Shown here: positions 1 through 8,187 of the stretch, one piece after another
How the letters are laid out: each line of letters opens with the position of its first letter
Position numbering within the stretch: the stretch's first letter is position 1
Notes under the pieces: model-generated
Databases searched by the model: none
Told to the model about the DNA's origin: nothing
Seen by the model: only the letters and a program-made list of their open reading frames with translations
Assembly: GCA_028690035.1 (NCBI GenBank)
Contig: JAQVCA010000004.1
Coordinates: 124,001-188,000 of the forward strand
Source: Comamonas sp.
Lineage (GTDB): Bacteria > Pseudomonadota > Gammaproteobacteria > Burkholderiales > Burkholderiaceae_C
Direction: 5' to 3'
Length of the DNA: 64,000 nt
Position numbers and translations under genes: made by a program

Positions 1-554
1 GCGTGCGCGTGCTGCAGCACCAGGCCGTTGAGCGCGAGCTGCACCGCCCCGTGCACCTGATCGCGGGCATCACCGCCAACGAACGCATGGACTGGCTGGT
101 GGAAAAAGCCACCGAGCTGGGCGCCGCCAGCCTCACACCGCTGCTGGCCGAGCGCAGCGTGCTCAAGCTCAAAGGCGAGCGCGCCGACAAAAAGCGCGAG
201 CACTGGCAGGCCGTGGCCGTGGCCGCGTGCGAGCAGTGCGGGCGCAACCGGGTGCCGCTGGTGCACCCGGCGCTCACCTTGGCGCAGTGGCTGCAAGCGC
301 ACCCTGTGGAGCAGGATGCCCCGGGCACGCAGCGCGCCGTGCTCTCGTTGGCGCCGGGTTGCCAGCCGCTGGCGCAAGTCCTCGCCAAAGAGGCTGGCCC
401 CGTGGTTTTGCTCTCTGGCCCGGAAGGGGGTTTGAGCCCGGCTGAAGAAGCGCTGGCCCTGCAAGCGGGTTTTGCACCGGTGACGCTGGGGCCGCGCATT
501 TTGCGGGCCGAGACGGCACCGCTGGCAGCGCTGGCGCTGCTGGGGGCGCTCTGA
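1..554 (+). CDS. rsmE: 16S rRNA m3U1498 methyltransferase RsmE, 5' end missing
   Basis: C-terminal part (about 183 residues) of RsmE, the SPOUT-family enzyme that methylates N3 of U1498 in 16S rRNA; the family is about 240 residues, so about 60 N-terminal residues (the PUA-like RNA-binding region) lie before the window. Visible SPOUT features are the WLVEKATELGA segment and the SAM-knot motifs LLSGPEGGLSPAEEALA and LGPRILRAETA near the C-terminus. The reading frame is open to the window edge, so the first methionine-like codon at position 3 is not taken as a start. It ends one base before the convergent SPOR-domain gene. Confidence 0.93.
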   Translation, partial: VRVLQHQAVERELHRPVHLIAGITANERMDWLVEKATELGAASLTPLLAERSVLKLKGERADKKREHWQAVAVAACEQCGRNRVPLVHPALTLAQWLQAHPVEQDAPGTQRAVLSLAPGCQPLAQVLAKEAGPVVLLSGPEGGLSPAEEALALQAGFAPVTLGPRILRAETAPLAALALLGAL

Positions 555-555
555 C

Positions 556-1419
556 TCAGCCTGATTTGGCTGCAGCGGTGCTGGCCCCCACGCTGCACGG
601 GCGCAGCGGCTTGCCCGCCAACGCGGGCTCCAGCGCCTTGATCTTGGGCTGCAGGGCGCTGGTTACGGCGGGCAGCTGCAAGGAGTACACCGTGCTGGCT
701 GCACGCTCTTGCACCACGCGCGCACCGCGCACCCCGGCGCGCAACATGCGCGTCAGCTCACGCGTGGCGGCCTCTTCGGTGGAAAAGCGCCCCAGCGACA
801 GGCCCGGCTCCAGACTGCCACCGGCGCGGTCGGTGTCCACACCGCGCCCGCGCAGCTCGCTGCGCCGCTGCACTAACACCTCCTGGCTGGGGAATTTGCC
901 CAGGTACACCATCCAGCGCCCGGCGATCTCCTGGGTGCGCAGCTCGTAGCTGTCCCAGGGCAGCTCTTGGTTGCGCAGGGCGCTGCGCAGGGCTTTGGCC
1001 TGGTCTTCATCGAACGGCCCCGCCTGCAAGCACAGCGCCGGAGGGGCGGCGGGTGCTGGCGGTGCCGCTACCGGGGCAGGGGAAGCCGCAGCAGCCACAG
1101 CACTGGCCGCCAGCGCTGTGGCTGCTGCGGGGGGAGAAGGCTGCGCTGTCTGGGGCGGCTCGGCCTGTGGTGAGGGCGGTGGGGCGGAGGGCGCCGCGCT
1201 GCTGGCCGGAGCTGGCGCAACGGCAGGCTGCGCCCCAGTGGGGGCAGGCTGGGCTGTGTTCGTACCCAGGGCGATGGCTTCGGGGCGCAGCTGCTGGGTC
1301 ACGCGCCACGGCTCGGCGGGGTCTTGTGGCATCCAGCCGATGCCCGCCAGCCAACCCTGGCTCCAGGCGCCGTAGCCCACGTTGGCCACCAGCAACAGCA
1401 GCAAAATCAAACGCAACAT
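556..1419 (-). CDS. SPOR-domain inner-membrane protein
   Basis: A 287-residue protein with an N-terminal hydrophobic anchor (residues 2-24), a long Ala/Pro-rich low-complexity linker (about residues 50-130) and a C-terminal SPOR-like domain (about 130-210, starting at LCLQAGPFDEDQAKALRSAL). SPOR domains bind denuded peptidoglycan glycan strands, so a periplasmic, cell-wall or division role is inferred. It is the last gene of an apparent operon SET-domain gene / birA / SPOR on the minus strand, only 12 bases behind birA. The linker composition explains the many long open frames in other phases here. The exact function is unknown. Confidence 0.8.
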   Translation of the reverse strand: MLRLILLLLLVANVGYGAWSQGWLAGIGWMPQDPAEPWRVTQQLRPEAIALGTNTAQPAPTGAQPAVAPAPASSAAPSAPPPSPQAEPPQTAQPSPPAAATALAASAVAAAASPAPVAAPPAPAAPPALCLQAGPFDEDQAKALRSALRNQELPWDSYELRTQEIAGRWMVYLGKFPSQEVLVQRRSELRGRGVDTDRAGGSLEPGLSLGRFSTEEAATRELTRMLRAGVRGARVVQERAASTVYSLQLPAVTSALQPKIKALEPALAGKPLRPCSVGASTAAAKSG

Positions 1420-1431
1420 GGCGGGCTTCTC

Positions 1432-2274
1432 CTAGGGCCGCACGGGCAAAGCCATGTGCCGGGGGCGCACGCTCACTTCTGCGCTATGCACCGCCTGCAA
1501 CCCCTGGGCCGTTTGCACCAGCAACGCCCCATCGGGAGCCACCCCCTGCGCGGTGCCTTGCAGCCCATCGCTGGTGTGGATGGGCTGGCCACGCAGCACG
1601 TCCACCGCCGCAAAACGCGGCACCAGCGGCGCAAAGCCATGGCTGGCAAACGCCAGTACGGCGTGTACCACGGGCGGCAGGATCTGCGCCAGCGCCAGCG
1701 GTGCCGTCCAGCGCGCATCCAGCTCGCGCAAGCTGGCGGGCGGGGTGCTCCAGCCCTGCGCCGACTGGGGTAGGGCGATGTTCAGGCCCATGCCGATCAC
1801 CACATAACGGGCCGGCGCCTGGGCGGGTGCGCCGGCCACCATGCCAGAGGAGGGCAGGCTGGTGGTTTCGATCAGGATGCCGCCCAGCTTGCGCCCGTCG
1901 CGCAGCCACAGGTCGTTGGGCCATTTCAGGCCAATTTGGGCCGCTTGGTCGGTGCCTGAGGCGTGCAGCGCCTCCACCACCGCCATGCCCACGGCCAGCG
2001 ACAAGCCCGACCAGTCCTGCGGGGCCAGCATCAGCCCCAGCGACACCATCAGGCTGTCGCCCGGTGCATTGCTCCAAGGGCGACCCAGGCGGCCCCGGCC
2101 TTGCGTTTGCTGCTCGGTAATCAAGAGCGTGGGCTCGGTCTGCCCAGCACGCGCGCGGCGCATGAGTTCGGTGTTGGTGGAATCGACCTGCGGCAGCACT
2201 TCCACCGTGAAGTGGGGCAGCAGCGGTTGCAGCGCCAGCCACAGGTCTTCGGCGGGCCACGCCATGCGGTTCAT
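1432..2274 (-). CDS. birA: Biotin--[acetyl-CoA-carboxylase] ligase BirA (catalytic type)
   Basis: A 280-residue biotin protein ligase that attaches biotin to the carrier protein of acetyl-CoA carboxylase through biotinyl-AMP. Family motifs are visible: VDSTNTELMRRA near residue 33, TQGRGRLGRPW (the biotin/ATP glycine-rich loop) near residue 57, and LKWPNDLWLRDGRKLGGILIET near residues 116-137. There is no N-terminal helix-turn-helix, so this is a ligase without the repressor domain found in E. coli BirA. The ATG start was chosen because it overlaps the stop of the upstream SET gene by four bases (ATGA), which indicates translational coupling; an open frame continues further upstream but has no such support. 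Confidence 0.92.
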   Translation of the reverse strand: MNRMAWPAEDLWLALQPLLPHFTVEVLPQVDSTNTELMRRARAGQTEPTLLITEQQTQGRGRLGRPWSNAPGDSLMVSLGLMLAPQDWSGLSLAVGMAVVEALHASGTDQAAQIGLKWPNDLWLRDGRKLGGILIETTSLPSSGMVAGAPAQAPARYVVIGMGLNIALPQSAQGWSTPPASLRELDARWTAPLALAQILPPVVHAVLAFASHGFAPLVPRFAAVDVLRGQPIHTSDGLQGTAQGVAPDGALLVQTAQGLQAVHSAEVSVRPRHMALPVRP

Positions 2275-2801
2275 ACGCTCTCCGGTGCCCCGGGGGGCAA
2301 AAAATCTTCGGGCTGGGGCGGACGCCAGCCGCGCTTGGGTGCCAACATCGTGCCCCGGCAGGTGGGGGCGCCGCAGTGGCAGGCGTATTCGGCTTTGAGC
2401 TTTTTGGTGTAGCGCTCTTCGACCATCAGGCCATAGTCGTAGGACAGCTCTTCGCCCGCAGCAATGGGGCGCAGCGCGGTGATGAAGATGCGCCCATCGT
2501 CTTCCAGCGCGTAGCAATTGGGCGCGCAGCTGTGGTTGATCCAGCGCGCCGCGTTGCCGCCGTGGGCTGCGTCGATGACGCGATCGTCATCGACATGGAA
2601 GTAAAACGTGTGCAAGGGCTGCTCGGGGTCGTGGGGATGGCGGCGCTGGGCCTCGTCCCAATCGATGACCTCGCCCAGATACTCAATAATGCGCGTGCCC
2701 GCAGCCATGGCCTGCAGTGCGAACACGCCTTTGCCATGCACACCCGAGCGGCGTACCTGGATACGCCGCCCCTGGGAAGAACGCTTGGCTGCAACGGACA
2801 T
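2271..2801 (-). CDS. SET-domain protein-lysine N-methyltransferase
   Basis: A 176-residue protein that is essentially one SET domain with a post-SET tail. Visible motifs are the N-terminal VRRSGVHGKGVFA, the SAM/pseudoknot core RWINHSCAPNC, EELSYDYGLM, and the cysteine-rich end YACHCGAPTCRGTML, which matches a Zn-binding post-SET. SET enzymes transfer methyl groups to lysines; the bacterial substrate is not predictable here. The start (MSVAAKR) gives a compact SET protein, whereas the open frame extends upstream into the region antisense to topB and is not believed. It is the first gene of the minus-strand operon with birA and diverges from topB across about 150 bases. Confidence 0.85.
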   Translation of the reverse strand: MSVAAKRSSQGRRIQVRRSGVHGKGVFALQAMAAGTRIIEYLGEVIDWDEAQRRHPHDPEQPLHTFYFHVDDDRVIDAAHGGNAARWINHSCAPNCYALEDDGRIFITALRPIAAGEELSYDYGLMVEERYTKKLKAEYACHCGAPTCRGTMLAPKRGWRPPQPEDFLPPGAPESV

Positions 2802-2952
2802 GAAAAATTCTGCTACCTTGAAAAAAGGCCCGCTTGTGCGCAATCCCTGTGAACGACTGCGAATGGGCAAGCTGGAACGGAAATAGAAAGCCAAAGATTG
2901 TAGAAGCCCAGCATCCCTGCCCAGGATTGGCTGGCACCACGAAAACATAAGT

Positions 2953-5871
2953 ATGAGTAAAACCCTCGTCATCGCAGAAAAACCATCGGTCGCCCAAGAC
3001 ATCGTGCGCGCCCTCACGCCCGTGGCGGGCAAGTTCGACAAGTACGAAGACCATTTCGAGAACGAACAGTACGTGGTCACCAGCGCCGTGGGCCACCTGG
3101 TGGAAATCCAGGCCCCCGAAGAATTCGACGTCAAACGCGGCAAGTGGAGCTTTGCGCACCTGCCGGTGATTCCGCCGCGCTTTGACCTCAAACCCGTGGA
3201 CAAAACCAAAAATCGCCTGGCCGCCGTGGTCAAGCAAGCCAAGCGCAAAGACGTAACGCAGCTGATCAACGCCTGCGACGCCGGGCGCGAAGGGGAGCTG
3301 ATCTTTCGGCTGATCGAGCAGTACGCCGGGGGCGCCAAGGGCACGCTGGGCAAGCCGATTGCGCGCCTGTGGCTGCAGTCGATGACGCCGCAGGCCATCC
3401 GCGATGGCTTCAACCAACTGCGCAGCGACGCACAAATGCAGGGCCTGGCCGACGCGGCGCGCAGCCGCTCCGAGGCCGACTGGCTGGTGGGCATCAACGG
3501 CACGCGCGCTATGACGGCGTTCAACTCGCGCGATGGCGGCTTCTTTTTGACCACCGTGGGCCGGGTGCAAACGCCCACGCTGTCGCTGGTGGTCGAGCGC
3601 GAAGAAAAAATCCGCGCCTTCGTCAGCCGCGATTACTTTGAGGTCCACGCCAGCTTTGCCGCCCAGGCGGGCGACTACCTGGGCAAGTGGTTCGATCCGC
3701 AATTCAAAAAATCGGACGACCCCGAGGCCAAGGCCGACCGCCTGTGGAACGCCCAAGCCGCCCAGCAAATTGCCGATGCCGTGCGCGGCAAAGCCGCCAG
3801 CGTGCGCGAGGAATCCAAGCCCAGCACCCAGGCCAGCCCACTGCTGTTTGACCTGACCAGCCTGCAGCGCGAGGCCAACGGCAAGTTTGGTTTCTCGGCC
3901 AAAACCACGCTGGCGCTGGCCCAGGCGCTGTACGAAAAGCACAAGGCGCTGACCTACCCACGAACCGATTCGCGCGCCCTGCCCGAAGACTATGTGCCCG
4001 TGGCGCGCCAGACGTTTGAGATGCTGGCCAACTCGCCCATGGCGCACCTGGCGCCCTACGCCCAGCAGGCACTGCAACATAACTACGTGCGCCCGACCAA
4101 GCGCGTGTTCGACAACAGCAAGGTGAGCGACCACTTTGCCATCATCCCCACCACGCAGGCACCCACAGGCCTGTCCGAGGCCGAGCAAAAGCTCTACGAC
4201 CTGGTGGTGCGCCGCTTTATGGCGGTGTTCTTCCCCAGTGCCGAGTACCAGATCACCACGCGCATCAGCCAGGTGGAGCAGCACCACTTCAAGACCGAAG
4301 GCAAGGTGCTGATCCAGCCCGGCTGGCTGGCCATTTACGGCAAAGAAGCCGCCAGCGAAACCGAAGGCGGCAAAGACGGCGACAAGGGCCAGCCCCTGGT
4401 GGCCGTGCAGCCCGGCGAGCAGCCGCTGACCGAGCAAGCCACGCCCAAGGCGCTGAAGACCAAGCCGCCTGCGCGCTACTCGGAAGCGACGCTGCTGGGC
4501 GCCATGGAAAGCGCCGGCAAACAGATCGACGACGAAGAACTGCGCAGCGCCATGCAGGAAAAAGGCCTGGGCACGCCCGCCACGCGCGCGGCCATCATCG
4601 AAGGGCTGCTGACCGAAAAGTACATGCTGCGCGAAGGGCGCGAGATCATCCCCACGGCCAAAGCCTTCCAGCTCATGACGCTGCTGCGCGGCCTGGAAGT
4701 CAAAGAGCTGTGCAAGCCCGAGCTGACCGGCGAGTGGGAATACAAGCTGGCGCAAATGGAGCGCGGCCAGCTCTCACGCGCGAGCTTCATGCAGCAAATT
4801 GCCGCCATGACCGAGCGCATGGTGCAAAAAGCCAAGGAATACGACCGCGACACCATCCCCGGCAACTACGCCACCCTGGCCGCACCCTGCCCGCACTGCG
4901 GCGGCATCGTCAAGGAAAACTACCGCCGTTATGCCTGCACCGGCGCCAACGGCCAGGGCGAAGGCTGCGGCTTTTCGTTCACCAAATCGCCCGCCGGGCG
5001 CACCTTTGAAGTGGCCGAGGCCGAAACCCTGCTGCGCGAACGCCGCATTGGCCCGCTGGAGGGTTTCCGCTCCAAGGCCGGTTGGCCCTTCACCGCCGAA
5101 GTGGCCATCGTGCTGGACGATGCCACGGGCAACCACAAGCTCGAATTTGACTTTGGCGACGACAAGGCGGGCGAAGAATCGGGCGAGCTGGTGGACTTCG
5201 GCGGCCAAACCAGCCTGGGCGCCTGCCCCGCCTGCGGCGCGCCGGTCTATGAGCACGGCAGCAACTACGTGTGCAGCAAAGCGGTGCCCACCGCGCAGCA
5301 GACCCTGCCCAGCTGCACGTTCAAAAGCGGGCAGATCATCTTGCAGCAACCGATTGAGCGTGCGCAGATGCAAAAACTGCTGGCCACCGGCAAGACCGAT
5401 GTGCTGGAAAAGTTCATCTCCAACCGCACACGCCGCCCCTTCAAAGCGCACCTGGTGTGGGACGCCAGCGCGGGCAAGGTCGGCTTCGAGTTTGAACAGC
5501 GCGACAGCAAATACCCGGCACGCAAAACTGCCGCTACAAAAACAGAAGCTGGTAGCGCTGGCAAGACAAGCACTTCAAAAACAAAAGCAGCCAAAACCAC
5601 CACCAGCAAAGCGGGAGCAGCTCGCAAAACTGCAGCAGCCAACTACCGCCCCGATGCCGCCCTGGCCGCAGTAATTGGCGATGGCGCCGTCGCGCGCACC
5701 GAGGCGCTGAAAAAACTCTGGGACTACATCAAGGAACACCAGCTGCAAGACCCGCAGGACAAACGCACCATCGTCGCCGACGACAAACTGCGCGCCGTGC
5801 TCGGCAAAGAGCGCGCCGGTATGTTTGAGCTGACGGGCCTGCTGGGGCCGCATTTGGTGGCGCAGGGGTAA
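2953..5871 (+). CDS. topB: DNA topoisomerase III with C-terminal SWIB domain
   Basis: A 972-residue type IA topoisomerase that relaxes negatively supercoiled DNA and decatenates. The TOPRIM domain begins at residue 1 (TLVIAEKPSVAQDIV) with the acidic DAGREGELIF motif at residues 109-118; the catalytic tyrosine is Y335 in TYPRTDSR. Two cysteine-rich, zinc-finger-like units follow (about residue 646, CPHCGG with a later C pair; about residue 757, CPACGAP...YVCSK). After a Lys/Thr/Ala-rich linker (about 855-905) comes a SWIB/MDM2-like module (about 918-970, LKKLWDYIKEHQLQDP and GLLGPHLV). E. coli TopB is about 650 residues, so the added length is the zinc, linker and SWIB tail. Part of the linker appears to be encoded by a dispersed repeat. 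Confidence 0.95.
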   Translation: MSKTLVIAEKPSVAQDIVRALTPVAGKFDKYEDHFENEQYVVTSAVGHLVEIQAPEEFDVKRGKWSFAHLPVIPPRFDLKPVDKTKNRLAAVVKQAKRKDVTQLINACDAGREGELIFRLIEQYAGGAKGTLGKPIARLWLQSMTPQAIRDGFNQLRSDAQMQGLADAARSRSEADWLVGINGTRAMTAFNSRDGGFFLTTVGRVQTPTLSLVVEREEKIRAFVSRDYFEVHASFAAQAGDYLGKWFDPQFKKSDDPEAKADRLWNAQAAQQIADAVRGKAASVREESKPSTQASPLLFDLTSLQREANGKFGFSAKTTLALAQALYEKHKALTYPRTDSRALPEDYVPVARQTFEMLANSPMAHLAPYAQQALQHNYVRPTKRVFDNSKVSDHFAIIPTTQAPTGLSEAEQKLYDLVVRRFMAVFFPSAEYQITTRISQVEQHHFKTEGKVLIQPGWLAIYGKEAASETEGGKDGDKGQPLVAVQPGEQPLTEQATPKALKTKPPARYSEATLLGAMESAGKQIDDEELRSAMQEKGLGTPATRAAIIEGLLTEKYMLREGREIIPTAKAFQLMTLLRGLEVKELCKPELTGEWEYKLAQMERGQLSRASFMQQIAAMTERMVQKAKEYDRDTIPGNYATLAAPCPHCGGIVKENYRRYACTGANGQGEGCGFSFTKSPAGRTFEVAEAETLLRERRIGPLEGFRSKAGWPFTAEVAIVLDDATGNHKLEFDFGDDKAGEESGELVDFGGQTSLGACPACGAPVYEHGSNYVCSKAVPTAQQTLPSCTFKSGQIILQQPIERAQMQKLLATGKTDVLEKFISNRTRRPFKAHLVWDASAGKVGFEFEQRDSKYPARKTAATKTEAGSAGKTSTSKTKAAKTTTSKAGAARKTAAANYRPDAALAAVIGDGAVARTEALKKLWDYIKEHQLQDPQDKRTIVADDKLRAVLGKERAGMFELTGLLGPHLVAQG
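5520..5606. repeat. Copy of the dispersed AGCTAT-type repeat inside topB
   Basis: Inside the linker-coding part of topB, the segment holding AGCTGGTAGCGCTGG followed by CAAGACAAGCACTTC resembles the intergenic repeats elsewhere in the window (AGCTG, TAGCGC, CAAGCGC and then an A-rich end). It is in frame and encodes about 28 residues rich in Thr, Ser, Lys and Ala. The similarity was judged by eye, so identity with the family is an inference. Confidence 0.5.
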
Positions 5872-5875
5872 GGCC

Positions 5876-6670
5876 GTGACCACACCGACATCGACCCACC
5901 CGCCTCGGGGCACCACGACACCCCAGCGCCACATCCCCCTGCAGGGTTGCAGCAACTTTCGCGATCTGGGGGGCTACATCGGCCACCAGGGGCGGGCGCT
6001 GCGCTGGGGCAAGGTGTTTCGCGCCGACCATCTGGCCGATCTGCAGGCGCAGGACTGGGCGCAGCTGCACGCGCTGGGCCTGGCACGCGCCGTGGATTTG
6101 CGCGGGCACACCGAGCGCCAGCGCCAGGGCTACGACTGGCCCCAGCTGGAGCAGCACCATCTGGCCATTGAGCCCACCTTGGTGCAAGAGGCCATCGCGC
6201 TGTTGCAAGCCGGTGGCCAGCTGAGCGTGCCCGACACCGTGGCGCTGATGCAGGACACCTACCGTAGCTTTGTGCGCGACCACACGCCGGTGTTTGCACG
6301 CCTGCTGGCGCTGCTGCTGGAAGACGAGCGCCCGCTGGTCTTTCACTGCACGGCGGGCAAAGACCGCACCGGCTGGGCGGCGGCGCTGCTGCTGCACGCG
6401 CTGGGCGTGCAGCGCGTACACATCGAGCACGATTACCTGCTCACCAACCAGCTCTACCGCCCCGCTGCGCTGGCCGACCAGGCCGCGCAGCATGCACCCG
6501 CTGAGGTGCTGCAGGTGCTCTGGGCCGTGCAGCTGCCGTTTTTGCACAGTGCCTACGCGCTGGTCGATGCCGAATACGGTGGCCTGGACACCTACCTGCG
6601 CGAAGTGCTGGGCCTGCGTGCCGATGCCCTGGCGCAATTGCGTGCGCGCTACCTGCAACCGGCCGCGTAG
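5876..6670 (+). CDS. Tyrosine-protein phosphatase, IphP/dual-specificity type
   Basis: A 264-residue protein with the cysteine-phosphatase signature HCTAGKDRTG (catalytic Cys158, Arg164), together with the N-terminal NFRDLGGY motif typical of the IphP-like bacterial tyrosine phosphatases. It should hydrolyse phosphotyrosine or a related phosphoester in the cytoplasm; no signal peptide is visible. It starts with GTG four bases after the topB stop and reads in the same direction, so co-transcription with topB is likely. The substrate is unknown. Confidence 0.85.
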   Translation: MTTPTSTHPPRGTTTPQRHIPLQGCSNFRDLGGYIGHQGRALRWGKVFRADHLADLQAQDWAQLHALGLARAVDLRGHTERQRQGYDWPQLEQHHLAIEPTLVQEAIALLQAGGQLSVPDTVALMQDTYRSFVRDHTPVFARLLALLLEDERPLVFHCTAGKDRTGWAAALLLHALGVQRVHIEHDYLLTNQLYRPAALADQAAQHAPAEVLQVLWAVQLPFLHSAYALVDAEYGGLDTYLREVLGLRADALAQLRARYLQPAA

Positions 6671-6708
6671 GCGTGCCCGCCCTGAGTGCTTTGAGGAGTT
6701 TGCCCCCC

Positions 6709-7410
6709 ATGAACCACCCCATCCTGAACCACCCCATCACCCAAGCATGGCCGCTGCAGCACCCTGAGCGGCTGCAGCTGTACTCGTTGCCCACGCCCAA
6801 TGGCGTCAAGGTGTCGATTGCGCTGGAGGAAATGGGCCTGCCCTACGAGGCGCACACCATCCGCATCGCCCAGAACGACCAGTTTCACCCTGGTTTTCTG
6901 GCGCTGAACCCGAACAACAAGATTCCCGCCATCCTCGACCCCGATGGCCCTGGGGGTCAGCCCCTGGCGTTGTTCGAGTCGGGGGCCATCCTGATCTATC
7001 TGGCCGAAAAAACGGGGCAGTTTTTGCCCCAGGACCCAGCGCAGCGCTACGCCACCCTGCAGTGGCTGATGTGGCAAATGGGCGGTGTCGGCCCGATGTT
7101 GGGCCAGCTGGGTTTTTTCCACAAATTTGCGGGCAAGGATTTTGAAGACAAACGCCCACGCGATCGCTATGTGGCCGAAACGCGCCGCTTGCTGGGCGTG
7201 CTCAACCAGCATTTGGGCCAGCAGCCTTGGATGGTGGGGCAGGCGTACACCATTGCCGATATGGCCATCTTCCCCTGGGTGCGCAATTTGGTGGGCTTTT
7301 ATGAAGCCGGGGAGTTGGTGGGCTGGGACGACTTTCCCCATGTGCAGCGTGCGCTGGCCGATTTTGTCGCCCGCCCTGCCGTGCAGCGCGGTCTGATGGT
7401 GCCCGCCTGA
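6709..7410 (+). CDS. Glutathione S-transferase family protein (YfcG/YghU-like)
   Basis: A 233-residue two-domain glutathione transferase: N-terminal thioredoxin-like part with LYSLPTPNGVKVSIALEE and the cis-proline region NPNNKIPAI, the glutathione-contact motif LFESGAILIYLAEK, and the all-helical C-terminal part with the conserved YTIADMAIFPW capping segment. The TPNGxKV segment and NPNNKIPAI resemble E. coli YfcG/YghU (nu class), which act as disulfide-bond oxidoreductases. The ATG is preferred over an upstream GTG because AGGAG lies ten bases before it. It follows the phosphatase gene in the same direction. Confidence 0.88.
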   Translation: MNHPILNHPITQAWPLQHPERLQLYSLPTPNGVKVSIALEEMGLPYEAHTIRIAQNDQFHPGFLALNPNNKIPAILDPDGPGGQPLALFESGAILIYLAEKTGQFLPQDPAQRYATLQWLMWQMGGVGPMLGQLGFFHKFAGKDFEDKRPRDRYVAETRRLLGVLNQHLGQQPWMVGQAYTIADMAIFPWVRNLVGFYEAGELVGWDDFPHVQRALADFVARPAVQRGLMVPA

Positions 7411-7417
7411 GGCAGGT

Positions 7418-7948
7418 TCAGCGCGAGAACAGACGTGCCAGCCAGCCCTTTTTGGGCATGCGCTGCTCCAGCTCGGGAAACATATGCTCGTAGTCGGTGC
7501 GGGCATCCCCGCGTGTGCTGCTGTCCGCACGCTCGCGCTGGGCGCGGTTGCGTTGCAGGTACTTTTTGACCGTCTCCACGTAGGCGTGGTCTTCGGTGCG
7601 AATGTGGCTGAACAGCCAGCGCGAGAGCACCTGGTGCAGCTCTTCGGCCACATCTTCGCCATTTTCAAAGCGCTGCTGGATAGATACGATGCGGCGAATG
7701 AACAGCTCGTGCACCTTTTTGTGCGGCCCTTCAAAGTCGTAACCCGCCTGCTCCAGCAGGTTTTCTTCAAAAGCAAAATGCGATTCAGTGTAGTCCGCCG
7801 TGTCTGCGATCACGCGCGATAGGGCCTGCCGATCGGGCGAGGCGCGCAGGTCGTACAGGGTATTGATGTAGGTAGCGATGCGGCGATGTTGGCGATCGAT
7901 CTCACCAATGCCCGTATCCAGATCAGCCGTCCAGACAAGATGAGCCAT
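7418..7948 (-). CDS. Bacteriohemerythrin
   Basis: A 176-residue four-helix hemerythrin. All seven iron ligands of the family can be placed: H21, H57, E61, H76, H80, H115 and D120. Hemerythrins bind O2 reversibly at a non-heme diiron centre; in bacteria they serve in oxygen storage, delivery or sensing. No methyl-accepting or kinase domain is fused; a charged tail of about 45 residues follows the domain. It is convergent with the upstream GST gene (7 bases between stops). Its own promoter region is AT-rich and holds a dyad TTGAT-N6-ATCAA at 7965-7980. Confidence 0.93.
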   Translation of the reverse strand: MAHLVWTADLDTGIGEIDRQHRRIATYINTLYDLRASPDRQALSRVIADTADYTESHFAFEENLLEQAGYDFEGPHKKVHELFIRRIVSIQQRFENGEDVAEELHQVLSRWLFSHIRTEDHAYVETVKKYLQRNRAQRERADSSTRGDARTDYEHMFPELEQRMPKKGWLARLFSR

Positions 7949-8187
7949 AACTGTTTATAACTATTTGATAGATAAATCAATCGAATATACCCAGTTATTC
8001 ATACTGTTGTCACACTTGCAGGGTGGACTTTAGCGATGCACGGGGTTTCATGTGCAACACACCGTAGTCTTAGTGCTCGTTTGGCAACTTCTGGCAACAC
8101 TGTGTTGTCCCTGCGGGGACTGGCAAAGCGGTCGTGTGCTCACAGATACTGGGCCTCTTTCTATGGTGACGAACCGGCCCGATTCTT
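7949..8187. promoter_or_regulatory. Divergent promoter region between bacteriohemerythrin and pirin-like gene
   Basis: About 240 gene-free bases. The first part (7949-8000) is AT-rich and should contain the bacteriohemerythrin promoter; it includes the dyad TTGAT-N6-ATCAA (7965-7980). The rest includes a small GC hairpin (GTCCC/GGGAC near 8114) before the divergent pirin-like gene. No factor can be assigned. Confidence 0.4.

Noticed and set aside
2683-4755. Long open frame on the minus strand across topB
   Set aside because: It mirrors topB codon positions; product is His/Gly/Arg-rich with no family features. High GC leaves antisense frames open.
7965-7980. FNR/ANR box in the bacteriohemerythrin promoter
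   Set aside because: TTGAT and ATCAA are present but separated by six bases; FNR-type sites need four.
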